64,000 bases of DNA from positions 170,372 to 234,371 of the forward strand of contig NZ_WFLJ01000012.1 in assembly GCF_009208735.1 (NCBI RefSeq). Reading direction: 5' to 3'. The stretch's first letter is position 1, and each line of letters starts with the position of its first letter. The DNA is from Janthinobacterium rivuli. GTDB lineage: Bacteria; Pseudomonadota; Gammaproteobacteria; Burkholderiales; Burkholderiaceae_D. The notes under the pieces were generated by a model that did not search any database, was not told where the DNA came from, and was given only the letters and a program-made list of their open reading frames with translations. The position numbers and the translations under genes are program-made. Positions 17,718 to 28,909 of this stretch are shown in pieces.

Positions 17718-18917
17718 ATGCGGCAAACATTTTGGATGAGTACGATGGCGGCGCTGCTGGCGCTGGGCGCCCTGGCGCCAGTACAGGCGGCGCGTTTCTA
17801 CGAAGGCGTCCCCATGGCCACCGCCAAGGTTGTCGAGCGCCGCGACGGCGGCGTGGTGCTGGCCTTCCTGCGGGAAAATGGCGAAGTCAACGGCTATTAC
17901 TGCCAGTGCAATGGCATCAGCGAGAAACGCATGAATCTGGACAAGTATGGCAAGGCCAGCATCGCGGCCGTGTTCCAGCTTGATCTCGACAGCGAAGGCG
18001 AAACGACGTTCGTGCTCACCCGCAACGGTGGTCAGTATGGCTTGCATGCCTACCGCTACGAATCCAGCGGCGGCAAAATGTTCAAGGTCGCCGCCCTGCA
18101 GCCTACCCTGAACGCCATCGTGCGCGGTGCGAACACCATGGACGAGGCGCGGGTGCGCGCGGCGCTGGCCCGTTTGCAACTGATCGATTACAGCATCGCC
18201 TACGCGCCGACGGGCGTGGCCGAGTTCGACGCCATCGAGCATGCGCACGGCACCCTGGTCGGCTATTTCAATATCGACGGTGACTTATTGCCCGGCAAGC
18301 CGGCCGATAAGCCCGCGTTTGCCTATAAAAAAACCTTCCAGGAAAAGGATGGCCATTTCCTCACTGTCACGTATTTGCTGGGCAAGGGCTGGCAAGGGAG
18401 CCGTGCGCCCAGCTACCACGTCAAGTGGATCACCTGGGAAACACAGCCGCAGCGCTTTGCCGCCAGCCAGGATGGGGTATTTATCGAATATGAGGTGAAT
18501 GGCTGCGTCGGCAGCGTGTTTGCCCGTGGTCAGTATGTGCACGGCAAGCGTACCGGCATATGGCACTACGAAGAGCCGAACACCATCCGCTCGTCTGGCG
18601 CCTTCGTCGACGACAAGGCGGAAGGACCATGGACGTATGCAAGCGGCGATGAAACGACGACGGGACTGATGGTCAAGGGCCAGCGCACGGGGCGCTGGGA
18701 AGTGAGTCCGGGCGTGGAAGAATGGCGCGCAGCGGACATGCACAGCTTCACCGGTTACGACCATTTCGTGAAAGACCGCCTGGACGGCCCCAGCGAGCGC
18801 CGCATCGATGGTGTGGTGCAATGGCAGGGCAACTATGTGAACGGCAAGAAGCAGGGCCAGTGGGTCGAACCTGGCGGCGGCGGCTTGTACGTCGATGACG
18901 TGCGACAGGGGCCGTGA
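17718..18917 (+). CDS. Exported MORN-like repeat protein, probably truncated by a nonsense codon
   Basis: A 399-residue protein with a signal peptide (about residues 1-23, ending PVQAA). The first ~230 residues are an unrecognised domain with a CQC motif. From about residue 270 it has irregular MORN-like repeats, each closing on a G-x-W step: KRTGIW, AEGPW, QRTGRW, RLDGPS, KKQGQW. The last copy reads RQGP and then hits TGA at 18915-18917, exactly where Trp (TGG) is expected. The same frame stays open beyond the TGA for 25 sense codons to a TAA at 18993-18995 and reads like a proper end (MLTMLDGKLMTETVY). So a single-base nonsense change probably removed the last ~26 residues. Start is supported by GGAG 6 bases upstream. 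Function unknown. Confidence 0.8.
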   Translation: MRQTFWMSTMAALLALGALAPVQAARFYEGVPMATAKVVERRDGGVVLAFLRENGEVNGYYCQCNGISEKRMNLDKYGKASIAAVFQLDLDSEGETTFVLTRNGGQYGLHAYRYESSGGKMFKVAALQPTLNAIVRGANTMDEARVRAALARLQLIDYSIAYAPTGVAEFDAIEHAHGTLVGYFNIDGDLLPGKPADKPAFAYKKTFQEKDGHFLTVTYLLGKGWQGSRAPSYHVKWITWETQPQRFAASQDGVFIEYEVNGCVGSVFARGQYVHGKRTGIWHYEEPNTIRSSGAFVDDKAEGPWTYASGDETTTGLMVKGQRTGRWEVSPGVEEWRAADMHSFTGYDHFVKDRLDGPSERRIDGVVQWQGNYVNGKKQGQWVEPGGGGLYVDDVRQGP

Positions 18918-19334
18918 AAGGCGGCGACGCCGGGCGGTGGCCGGCACATGCTGACCATGCTCGACGGCAAGCTCATGACAGAAACCGTCTATTAACATAC
19001 CTGGCATTCCCACGCGACCGCGCACGGCAGCGGAATGACAGTTCTGCGCAAAAAACATCATCTACTTGTTACAAAGCGTGAAAATCCATGCTGGATGTTG
19101 CTACTGGTAATCTTTCCCTGTATCTTGCAGTCAGGAAATTAAAAGTACGGGAAACCTCGACCTCGTTGCCCTGTATTGCACTCCTGACGATATGCGCGGG
19201 CCGCCTTCCCCCCTGCCGCCGCACACGCCGTATCGACCTGTCCTGAACAATTCACGTGACCCGCCTCTCTGGCGCTTGCTGCTATCCCGTTTGGTGAGCG
19301 CAGGCATGGTTGCGCCCCTACCAAGGAAAATTGC
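18918..19334 (+). other. Intergenic stretch holding the cut-off tail of the MORN-like gene and the receptor leader
   Basis: The first 78 bases continue the frame of the upstream gene beyond its premature stop to a TAA. The remaining ~340 bases contain no convincing gene on either strand. An AAGGA ribosome-binding site lies 7 bases before the receptor ATG at 19335. No clear sigma-70 or sigma-28 promoter could be picked out. Confidence 0.6.
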
Positions 19335-21068
19335 ATGCTGTCGAACATAACAATAAAAATGCGCCTGATTGCCACCATGAGTGTGCTGGGCGTACTGATC
19401 GCCGTGCTGGGCGCCATGAGTATCATCAGCCTGAAATCGGCCAACAACAGCCTCAACGAGGTCTACAGCAATCAGCTGGCATCGACGCAAGCCATCGGCG
19501 AATCGCAGATTGCCCTGGGCCGTGCCCGTTTCACAATGGACCGCGTGATGGTGCACCCGGATGCGCCGGATGCCAAGGATACCCTGGCGCGCGCGGAACA
19601 ATTCCTGGAAGCCTCCAACAAGTCCTGGAAGGTGTACCTGGGCCTGCCGCAAAGCGCGGACGAAAAGCGCCTGTCCGACGACATGGACAAGAAGCGCAGC
19701 GAATATATCAACAATGGCGTGCTGGTCATGAGCAAGGCTTTGCGTGAAGGCAACATCGAGCAAGCGGACGGCTTGATGATGAAGGGGCTGACGCCGCTGT
19801 ACCGCACTCTGGACCAGGCTGCCGAAACCTTGACCCAATTCCAGGCCACTTCGGCCGCCGCGATGTATGCGGAAAGCCAGTCCAGCTACCACACGCAAGT
19901 GATCATGGCCATCGGCGGCATGATCGTTGGCGCCTTGCTGACCATTATTTCCAGTATCTTGCTGCTGCGCGCCATCTTTGGCCCGCTGGACCAGGCCCTG
20001 CGCCATTTCGGCGCCATTGCCGACGGCAACCTGGCCAACGACATCGTCATCACGCGCCACGACGAGATGGGTGCCTTGCTGACGGGCTTGCAGAAAATGC
20101 AGGAGCGCCTGTCGACCACCGTGCGCGGCGTGCGTGACGGCAGCGGCGCCATCGCCACGGCCAGCAATGAAATCGCCTCGGGCAACCTGGATCTGTCGAG
20201 CCGCACGGAGCAGCAAGCGTCGAGCCTGGAAGAAACGGCCTCCTCGCTGGAAGAGCTGACTTCGACCGTCAAGCAGAATTCCGACAATGCGCGCCAGGCG
20301 AACCAGCTGGCCGTCTCCGCATCGGATGTGGCCGTCAAGGGCGGCGCGCTGGTGGCGCAAGTGGTCGACACCATGGGCACCATCAGCGAATCGTCGAAAA
20401 AGATCGCCGACATCATCGGCGTGATCGACGGCATCGCCTTCCAGACCAACATCCTGGCCCTGAACGCGGCCGTGGAAGCGGCCCGTGCCGGCGAGCAAGG
20501 CCGTGGCTTTGCCGTCGTCGCCACGGAAGTGCGCAACCTGGCGCACCGCTCGGCCAGCGCCGCCAAGGATATTAAAGTGCTCATCGAAGCGTCGGTGCAG
20601 AACGTGGGCGCCGGCAGCGCGCTCGTCAGCCAGACGGGCACGACGATGGACGAGATCGTGTCCAGCATCCGCCGCGTGACGGACATCATGGGCGAGATCA
20701 GCGCCGCCGGCCGCGAACAGGAACTGGGCATCGGCCAGATCAATCAAGCCGTGGCGGAAATGGATACCGTGACGCAACAGAATGCGGCCCTGGTGGAAGA
20801 AGCGGCGGCCGCCTCGGAATCGATGCAGGAACAGGCAGCGGCGCTGGCCGAAATGGTCAGCATCTTTAAACTGGACGCCGCCCACAGCGGTCCTGCGGCG
20901 GCCAAGCCTGCCTTGCGCAAGCCTGTCGTGGCCGCCGCCAGCACGGCCTTGAAACGCCCGGCCCTGCGCCTGGCGCCGGCCGGTGCCGCTGCTGCCCCTG
21001 CCCCTGCCGCCAAACCGCGTCCGGCCAAGCCTGCCGCGGATAACAGCGGCGAGTGGGAAGAGTTTTAA
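19335..21068 (+). CDS. Methyl-accepting chemotaxis protein with four-helix-bundle sensor
   Basis: A 577-residue chemoreceptor: membrane span 1 at about 10-30 (LIATMSVLGVLIAVLGAMSI), a periplasmic helical 4HB-type sensor (SLNEVYSNQLASTQAIGES), span 2 at about 190-212 (MIVGALLTIISSILLLRAIF), HAMP (GPLDQALRHFGAIADGNLA) and the standard signalling domain with the conserved tip. The tail is Ala/Pro-rich and ends in EWEEF, the CheR/CheB tether, as in the receptor at 9317-11023. Signalling domains of these two are very alike while the sensors differ, consistent with a receptor family that has diversified in ligand. Ligand unknown. Confidence 0.95.
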   Translation: MLSNITIKMRLIATMSVLGVLIAVLGAMSIISLKSANNSLNEVYSNQLASTQAIGESQIALGRARFTMDRVMVHPDAPDAKDTLARAEQFLEASNKSWKVYLGLPQSADEKRLSDDMDKKRSEYINNGVLVMSKALREGNIEQADGLMMKGLTPLYRTLDQAAETLTQFQATSAAAMYAESQSSYHTQVIMAIGGMIVGALLTIISSILLLRAIFGPLDQALRHFGAIADGNLANDIVITRHDEMGALLTGLQKMQERLSTTVRGVRDGSGAIATASNEIASGNLDLSSRTEQQASSLEETASSLEELTSTVKQNSDNARQANQLAVSASDVAVKGGALVAQVVDTMGTISESSKKIADIIGVIDGIAFQTNILALNAAVEAARAGEQGRGFAVVATEVRNLAHRSASAAKDIKVLIEASVQNVGAGSALVSQTGTTMDEIVSSIRRVTDIMGEISAAGREQELGIGQINQAVAEMDTVTQQNAALVEEAAAASESMQEQAAALAEMVSIFKLDAAHSGPAAAKPALRKPVVAAASTALKRPALRLAPAGAAAAPAPAAKPRPAKPAADNSGEWEEF

Positions 21069-21188
21069 CAACACCTAAAAACCTACTGCGCGTCGCAATT
21101 TGCGGCTTGCGATGCTCACTGTGCTCTAGCACAGTTGCGCTTCTCAGCCACAACTTGCTGCCGCTCGCTACGGTTTTTAGGCGTTGTT
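21067..21188. repeat. Large imperfect cruciform between convergent genes
   Basis: The outer arms at 21067-21083 and 21172-21188 pair at 16 of 17 positions (core CCTAAAAACC / GGTTTTTAGG). Between them is a second hairpin, ACTGTGC-TCTA-GCACAGT at 21118-21135, and a short CGCAA/TTGCG repeat at 21094-21104. The element starts inside the stop codon of the receptor gene and ends 9 bases before the stop of the convergent permease gene. It may act as a bidirectional terminator or be a dispersed repeat; I recall similar sequence in Janthinobacterium but cannot verify it. Confidence 0.75.
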
Positions 21189-21197
21189 GATTCTAGA

Positions 21198-22349
21198 TTA
21201 TTGTTGCTCCAGGGCTATCTTGCTGCCCTGCTCCTGCAAGCGCGCCGCCTCGGCCAGGGCCTGGGCGCGCGCTTCCTCGGCCGCCTGTTCCGCTTTCTCC
21301 AGAGCATCGTGGCGCGCCTGCAAGGCCGCCCTGGCACGCACGAAGACGATCTTGATGGCAGCCATCACGGGCACGGACAGGAAGATGCCGACGACGCCCC
21401 CGAGCTGGTCGCCGGCCAGCAAGCCGACGATCACCATCAGCGGGCTCACTTCCACGCCTTCGCTCATCAGGTAGGGATTGACCACGTAATCCTGGAACAG
21501 ACGGTAGGCGGCGATAAAGCCGATCAGCCAGAACACGTGTTCGAAGCCGCTGAATCCGGCTACGACCACGGCGATGACGGCGGCGGCCAGCGGGCCGGCA
21601 AACGGAATGAATTCCAGCAGGGCGGCCGCGCCGGCCAGCAGCAGGCTGTACGGCACGCCCATCAGGGAAAAGGCGATGCTGTAGGACACAAAGGTGGCGA
21701 TCGACAACAGCAGCAGGGCGCGCACATAGCGCGACAGCAGGATGTCGAGGTCATCGATGATGGCGCCCCACAGTTTCTTGTTCGGGCGGTTCAGCAGGGA
21801 CAGCAAGCCGTCGCGCATGTCCGGCCCTTCCTTGATCAGCAAAAAGCTCAGCACGGGCACCAGCACCAGATAGATCAGGTTGCTGGCCGCATGCATGACG
21901 GTCAAGCCCAGCTCCTTCGCCAGCGGCATGGCCTGTCCCGAACCGCTGCTCAGCTGTGTCTGCATGAACGACAGCAGGCGCGCGCGCAACGGCTCCATGA
22001 ATTCCGGCAATGGAATGCGCTCGGCAAAATTATTCCCCTTGAGTAGCGTCGGTAATTGATCGCTGAGCTTGATCGCCTCTTCCTCGATGCGCGCCCCGAA
22101 GATCGACCCCAGCACCGCCACCAGCAAGATCACCACCAGGAAGACGATGCCGATACTGGCCGTGCGCGGCAGGCGCTTCGGGCCATGGCGTTCAAGCAGC
22201 CCGATCAGCGGATATACGAGGTAGCTGAAGAAAATGGCAAACACCACCACGATCAGGGTCGACGAGACCTTGTAGGTAAGAAATAGCAGGAAGGCGATGA
22301 GGAAAGCCGTCCACACCATCTTGGCGACGCGCAAGTTAAAACCGAACAT
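21198..22349 (-). CDS. AI-2E family transporter (PerM-like permease)
   Basis: A 383-residue inner-membrane protein of the AI-2E/PerM family. About eight membrane spans can be placed, in the usual pattern: two at the N-terminus (FLIAFLLFLTYKVSS, VVVFAIFFSYLVYPLIGLL), a large amphipathic middle region (LSDQLPTLLKGNNFAERIP), then the cluster LLAGAAALLEFIPFAGPLAA and GVVGIFLSVPVMAAIKIV. The last ~45 residues form an Ala/Glu-rich, probably coiled-coil cytoplasmic tail. Members include autoinducer-2 exporters and Na+/H+ antiporters, so the substrate is open. The start is supported by AAGGA 6 bases upstream. Confidence 0.9.
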   Translation of the reverse strand: MFGFNLRVAKMVWTAFLIAFLLFLTYKVSSTLIVVVFAIFFSYLVYPLIGLLERHGPKRLPRTASIGIVFLVVILLVAVLGSIFGARIEEEAIKLSDQLPTLLKGNNFAERIPLPEFMEPLRARLLSFMQTQLSSGSGQAMPLAKELGLTVMHAASNLIYLVLVPVLSFLLIKEGPDMRDGLLSLLNRPNKKLWGAIIDDLDILLSRYVRALLLLSIATFVSYSIAFSLMGVPYSLLLAGAAALLEFIPFAGPLAAAVIAVVVAGFSGFEHVFWLIGFIAAYRLFQDYVVNPYLMSEGVEVSPLMVIVGLLAGDQLGGVVGIFLSVPVMAAIKIVFVRARAALQARHDALEKAEQAAEEARAQALAEAARLQEQGSKIALEQQ

Positions 22350-22505
22350 ATGAATTCCTTAGGGCAGGATGCTACGCAAGCGTGGCTGGCTTGAAGGGCA
22401 GGTGGGCGAGGCAGGGACGGGGCCGCGCCGCACGGCCGGAAATCATACCGCAAAATGCCAAAATGCCATGCTCTTGTGCGTAATGGCAATGCTTTTCCCT
22501 GCCGC

Positions 22506-23516
22506 CTATTTTCCCCGCCAGCTGGCCACGGTGATGAACACGCTGTCTTTATTGCCCTGTTCGCGCAAGGTCACCGTGTAGCGGCCGCCCGTATCGCTGC
22601 CAGTGAACACGACCTTGTCGTCATGCCCCTGCACTTGCGCGCCCTTGGCCAGTGTGGCGTAGGTGTTGAGCACCCAGTGGAAATCGGCATAGCTGCGCAG
22701 GGTGATGCTGGCGTCGGGCATGGGCTCGTCGCCCGCCTCCGCTGCTTCCGTGGGCGTGCGCATGGGCAAACCTGCCAGGCCCGCCGGCGCGATGCGTTTG
22801 CCGCCGCTGGAACTGCTGCTCAATTCCGCATTCGGCAGCAGCAGATGCAGCAAGCTGGCGGGAAAACCGGGCGGCACGTCGCGCGGCTCCCAGCCGGGCT
22901 GGTCGGGACGCGTCGTGATGTACTCCACCACGGCAATGCTTTGCCGCTGTTCCGGCGCCGCCTGCGCCAGCATGGCCGGCAGTTGCCGCGCCCACACGAG
23001 CAGCGGTGCGGCGCTCTCGTCCTTCGCGCCCGGTGGCACAAACAAGGTCAGCACGGCGTGCGTGGACGGCAGGCAGGCGGGCGCGGCGTCGCCGATGGCG
23101 GCCTGGCAATGGCCGTTGACGAGGCCCAGGGCCAGCAGTTTGCGTTGCGGGTCGAACAGCATGGCGGCGCGCTGCGCACCGTGTTGGCCGGGGTTGATGG
23201 AGGCCAGCACCGAACGCCCGTCGGGCAGCATGGTGCGCCGGATGTCATGCAGCGAACGCATGCTGTCGAGTACCTGCAGCGCGATCAAGGTATCGCCCTG
23301 CGTATAGTCGCCCCGCGCATAACCGAGCAGCCGGAAGACGTCGGCGCGGATTTGCGGATGCTCGTTCAGGCTGAGCGGCGGCGACGGCACGGGCACGGTG
23401 GCGGCCACGAAGGCGGCGTCTTCGGCAGAAATGGTCTGTGCCATGCTGGAAAGCGGCAGGCACAGGGCGGCGCACAGCGACAGCATGCGGAAAGTGGTGT
23501 TTCCTCGGGTATTCAA
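22506..23516 (-). CDS. Exported protein of unknown function
   Basis: A 336-residue protein with a signal peptide (hydrophobic MLSLCAALCLPLSSMA, cleavage about residue 26), so periplasmic or secreted. The mature part has a helical first third (AFVAATVPVPSPPLSLNEHP, DVFRLLGYARGDYTQGDTLIA), a middle with two cysteines about 10 apart (NGHCQAA, APACLP), and a C-terminal ~80-residue beta-rich segment (DKVVFTGSDTGGRYTVTLREQ). No family was recognised and no catalytic motif is visible. It stands alone on the minus strand between the AI-2E permease and an unknown plus-strand gene. The start is supported by AAGGA about 9 bases upstream. Confidence 0.7.
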   Translation of the reverse strand: MNTRGNTTFRMLSLCAALCLPLSSMAQTISAEDAAFVAATVPVPSPPLSLNEHPQIRADVFRLLGYARGDYTQGDTLIALQVLDSMRSLHDIRRTMLPDGRSVLASINPGQHGAQRAAMLFDPQRKLLALGLVNGHCQAAIGDAAPACLPSTHAVLTLFVPPGAKDESAAPLLVWARQLPAMLAQAAPEQRQSIAVVEYITTRPDQPGWEPRDVPPGFPASLLHLLLPNAELSSSSSGGKRIAPAGLAGLPMRTPTEAAEAGDEPMPDASITLRSYADFHWVLNTYATLAKGAQVQGHDDKVVFTGSDTGGRYTVTLREQGNKDSVFITVASWRGK

Positions 23517-23640
23517 TGGCTATCCTTGTCGAGACGTCAGGCCGGTCCGGTTGCCGGCATGCGCGGGCCGCGATCTTAGCATTTCAGGAATGAAACGCTT
23601 TCTGCTAAGCTTGGCTATTGAATCACTGTCCCCCATTGTC

Positions 23641-24009
23641 ATGGCCAAGATCACCATTTCCTGCAGCATTCCCGTCGACGATGAGGAAGTGACCGAGTTC
23701 CTGCACAAGTACCTGGGCCGCTCGCGCCTCGGCACGACCAGGATGTTGCGCATGGGAGAGAAGGGTTGTTTCTACAGCGGCTCCTTGTACACCGACGAGC
23801 ACGCCAAGGTGAGCCGTTTGATCCGCCGCATGCTGGCCTTCTTCGAGGGCAAGGATATCCCCTTGACCATCCTCAAGATCGGCGCCCAGGACAGCTGGTA
23901 CGAGGTGGACCCCGAGCAGCGCGATCCCTGGAAGATTGCGCCGCAAGCTCTGCTGGCGCTGCTCGACGCGGCGCCGCACGGTGGCGTTCAGGCGGCGTTG
24001 AGCACGTAG
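23641..24009 (+). CDS. Small hypothetical protein
   Basis: A 122-residue cytosolic protein with no signal peptide or membrane span. It begins MAKITISCSIPVDDEEVTEF and contains YLGRSRLGTTRMLRMGEKGC, a Lys/Arg-rich helix KVSRLIRRMLAFFE, and an acidic QDSWYEVDPEQRDPW. I do not recognise a family. The ATG at 23641 is preferred; an in-frame ATG at 23590 would add a hydrophobic 17-residue leader but has no better ribosome-binding site. The 3' end overlaps the convergent diguanylate cyclase gene by 22 bases. Codon use is like the neighbours, which supports it as a real gene. Confidence 0.65.
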   Translation: MAKITISCSIPVDDEEVTEFLHKYLGRSRLGTTRMLRMGEKGCFYSGSLYTDEHAKVSRLIRRMLAFFEGKDIPLTILKIGAQDSWYEVDPEQRDPWKIAPQALLALLDAAPHGGVQAALST

Positions 24010-25049
24010 CGGTTCTTGCCGCTTTTCTTGGCCTGGTACAAGGATTCATCGGCGCGCCGGTAGCTATGTGACAAGTCCGCTTCCTTGATCAGTTCCGCGA
24101 CGCCGATGCTGACCGACACCTTGCGTTCCGGCACGAAAGCCGCCTCGACGCTGTCGACCAGTTGCGCGGCAAAGGCGCAGGCGGCGTTCTTTTCACCCAG
24201 GTAAATGACGGCGAACTCCTCGCCGCCCAGGCGGCCGCACAGGTGCTCGCCCGACAGTTCACTGATCACTTCGGCGATCTTTTTCAGCACCTCGTCGCCC
24301 ACGTCATGGCCGTACACGTCGTTGATTTTCTTGAAATCATCGATGTCGATCATCAGGAAATATGCCGGCGTGCGCGCCGTGCGTTGCAAGGTGCGGGCGC
24401 CTTGCGTAAACATGCGGCGGTTGTTGAGCCCCGTCAAACCATCCTTGTAGGCCATCGTCGCCAGCTCGCGCTGGGCACGGTAGTTATGGATGCGCAAGAC
24501 GAGAAAATAGACATTCAGCGCCAGGCCGATGATCACGCTGATGGTGACGGCCAGCACGGGCCAGTGCTGATCGGCCTGGCCCGCATGCACGGGGAACTGG
24601 CCCAGTCCCATGATGGCCCACACGCCCAGCGATACGCCCAGGTAATACGCGATGCCGCTGAAGATGGGCGCCGTCGTCAGGGTGATCATCACGCCCAGCG
24701 GCAATACCCAGAAAGCGGGATCTTCCGTACTCAGCATCAGCACGCGAAAGCTGAAAGCAATGAACAGCACGCTGATGGTGCCGCTGGCGATGATGGCCTG
24801 CAAGGACTTCGCATACACGGTCAGCAGCAGCCCGACCAGCATGCCCGTCACGCCCAGCGCCGCCTGCGCATGATCAAACGTGGCGCGCGGCAAGGTCAGG
24901 CTGAACGTGACCAGCCAGCAAGCCAGGCCAAACGTCAGGATGGCTATCGAAATGAAATGCAGTTCCTTGAAAAAGCGCTGCTGCTGCTCCCGTTCTCCTG
25001 AAAAGAACAGGTAATAGAAGGCAGGAGACAGGCTGCGCGAAGTGAACAT
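23988..25049 (-). CDS. Membrane diguanylate cyclase (GGDEF)
   Basis: A 353-residue protein: about six membrane spans in the first ~190 residues (FHFISIAILTFGLACWLVTF, then VTGMLVGLLLTVYAKSL), a short linker with a helix ending in MAYKDGLTGLNNRRMF, and a C-terminal GGDEF domain with active-site GGEEF in CGRLGGEEFAVIY. It should make cyclic di-GMP from two GTP. The inhibitory I-site RxxD expected just before the GGEEF is absent, so product feedback through that site is unlikely. The start at 25049 (MFTSRSL) is chosen because upstream codons read as unrelated Cys/Arg-rich sequence. No EAL domain is fused. Confidence 0.9.
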   Translation of the reverse strand: MFTSRSLSPAFYYLFFSGEREQQQRFFKELHFISIAILTFGLACWLVTFSLTLPRATFDHAQAALGVTGMLVGLLLTVYAKSLQAIIASGTISVLFIAFSFRVLMLSTEDPAFWVLPLGVMITLTTAPIFSGIAYYLGVSLGVWAIMGLGQFPVHAGQADQHWPVLAVTISVIIGLALNVYFLVLRIHNYRAQRELATMAYKDGLTGLNNRRMFTQGARTLQRTARTPAYFLMIDIDDFKKINDVYGHDVGDEVLKKIAEVISELSGEHLCGRLGGEEFAVIYLGEKNAACAFAAQLVDSVEAAFVPERKVSVSIGVAELIKEADLSHSYRRADESLYQAKKSGKNRYVLNAA

Positions 25050-25252
25050 GACATTTGTCCAGGCAGACAACACGCCTTGCGGCAGGGACGCCTCCCGGCA
25101 ACGGCAGGCGGCTTGGCACGCGCACAAAATTAGTTGCGCTCAGGAACTAGTGTACTGGTTTCTTGGGGGCAGTGGGGATAGTGGTGAGGAAAACGGCGGC
25201 CAGTGTCCTGCCGCCGCCACAGTGGCATGCGGCGGCGCTGCAGCGCGGGTCG

Positions 25253-26185
25253 TCACAGGTCGCGCGCCAGCACCTGGCCGATCAAGTCCTTGCCAAAGCT
25301 GTGATGCGCCGCTTCCTCGACCAGATGGAAGCCGGCCTTGTCGTAGATGCGGCGCGCATCGGTGAGAATGCTGTTGGTCCACAATACCATTTTCATATAG
25401 CCGACCTGGCGGCTGAAGCGCAGGCATTCCTCGACGAGGCGGCTGCCGATGCCCAGGCCGCGCGCGCAGGGATCGACATACAGCAGGCGCAGCTTGGCCG
25501 TCGTGTCATCCTGGCGCACGATGAAGACGGAACCGATCACCTTGCCGTCCTTCTCGGCGATCCAGCAGCGCTCGCGGGCCGGGTCGAATTCCCGCACGAA
25601 CTTGGCGAGGATCTCGGCAACGAGCGCCTCGTACTCGTTGTTCCAGCCATATTCCTGCGCGTACAGCACGGCTTGCCGGTGGATGATCCAGCCCATGTCG
25701 CCCGACTGTGGGTTGCGCAGGATATAACTGGGCGATGAACTGGACGATCCTTCCCCCAGCAAGCCCTGGATTTGCTCCATGGCAGAGACCAGCTCCTGCT
25801 GCGCCGTCGGCGGCAAGCGCTCCAGCATGGCAGCGACTTCGCGCCGAGAGGCGTCCACCAGGGGCGCGAGGGTGCGCTGTCCCTGTTCAGTGAGCTGCAA
25901 TTGCGCTGCGCGCGCATCCGTCGGCGAGCGCGTCTTGGCGATCAGCCCCTGCTTTTCGAACCCGGCAATGACCCGGCTCAGATAGCCCGCGTTCAAGCCC
26001 AGCTCGCGGCACAGGTCCGCGCTGGTCAATTGCTCGCGGTGCGCCAATTCATACAGGATACGCACCTCCGTCAGAGAGAATGCGCTGTCCAGCAAGTGCT
26101 CATGCAGCACGCCAATCTGGCGCGTATAAAAACGGTTAAAACGACGCACGATCTCCGTACGTTCGCTGAGTGATTCTGTAGACAT
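25253..26185 (-). CDS. MarR-family regulator fused to a GNAT acetyltransferase
   Basis: A 310-residue two-domain protein. Residues ~1-140 are a MarR winged helix (SLTEVRILYELAHREQLTSA, GLNAGYLSRVIAGFEKQGLI); residues ~155-310 are a GNAT N-acetyltransferase with the acetyl-CoA loop in LLYVDPCARGLGIGSRLVEECL (Q/RxxGxG/A pattern). This fusion is a known architecture in bacteria; the substrate is usually unknown. The start at 26185 (MSTESL) is favoured by GGAG 7 bases upstream, four codons below another ATG. It has no close same-strand partner. Confidence 0.9.
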   Translation of the reverse strand: MSTESLSERTEIVRRFNRFYTRQIGVLHEHLLDSAFSLTEVRILYELAHREQLTSADLCRELGLNAGYLSRVIAGFEKQGLIAKTRSPTDARAAQLQLTEQGQRTLAPLVDASRREVAAMLERLPPTAQQELVSAMEQIQGLLGEGSSSSSPSYILRNPQSGDMGWIIHRQAVLYAQEYGWNNEYEALVAEILAKFVREFDPARERCWIAEKDGKVIGSVFIVRQDDTTAKLRLLYVDPCARGLGIGSRLVEECLRFSRQVGYMKMVLWTNSILTDARRIYDKAGFHLVEEAAHHSFGKDLIGQVLARDL

Positions 26186-26270
26186 TGCTGGCTCCATTTG
26201 CTTGCTTATGGCAGATTATTGATTGCTTTTGGCAAGTATGTCAAGATGACGGCAGGATACTGGCGGACAT

Positions 26271-26297
26271 AAAAAAAGCGGCCCTGAAGAGGGCCGC
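26271..26297 (-). terminator. Rho-independent terminator of gyrB
   Basis: Stem GCGGCCCT / AGGGCCGC with a 4-base loop, followed on the minus strand by seven T residues, 32 bases after the gyrB stop. Confidence 0.9.
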
Positions 26298-26328
26298 CTT
26301 GGCTGCAGCGGAAACCAGGGACGCTGGC

Positions 26329-28902
<2,574 letters not shown>

Positions 28903-28909
28903 CTAAGGC

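Noticed and set aside
25195..25215. GGCGGC/GCCGCC hairpin downstream of the MarR-GNAT gene as a terminator
   Set aside because: Short stem with a 9-base loop and only four T residues; not convincing.
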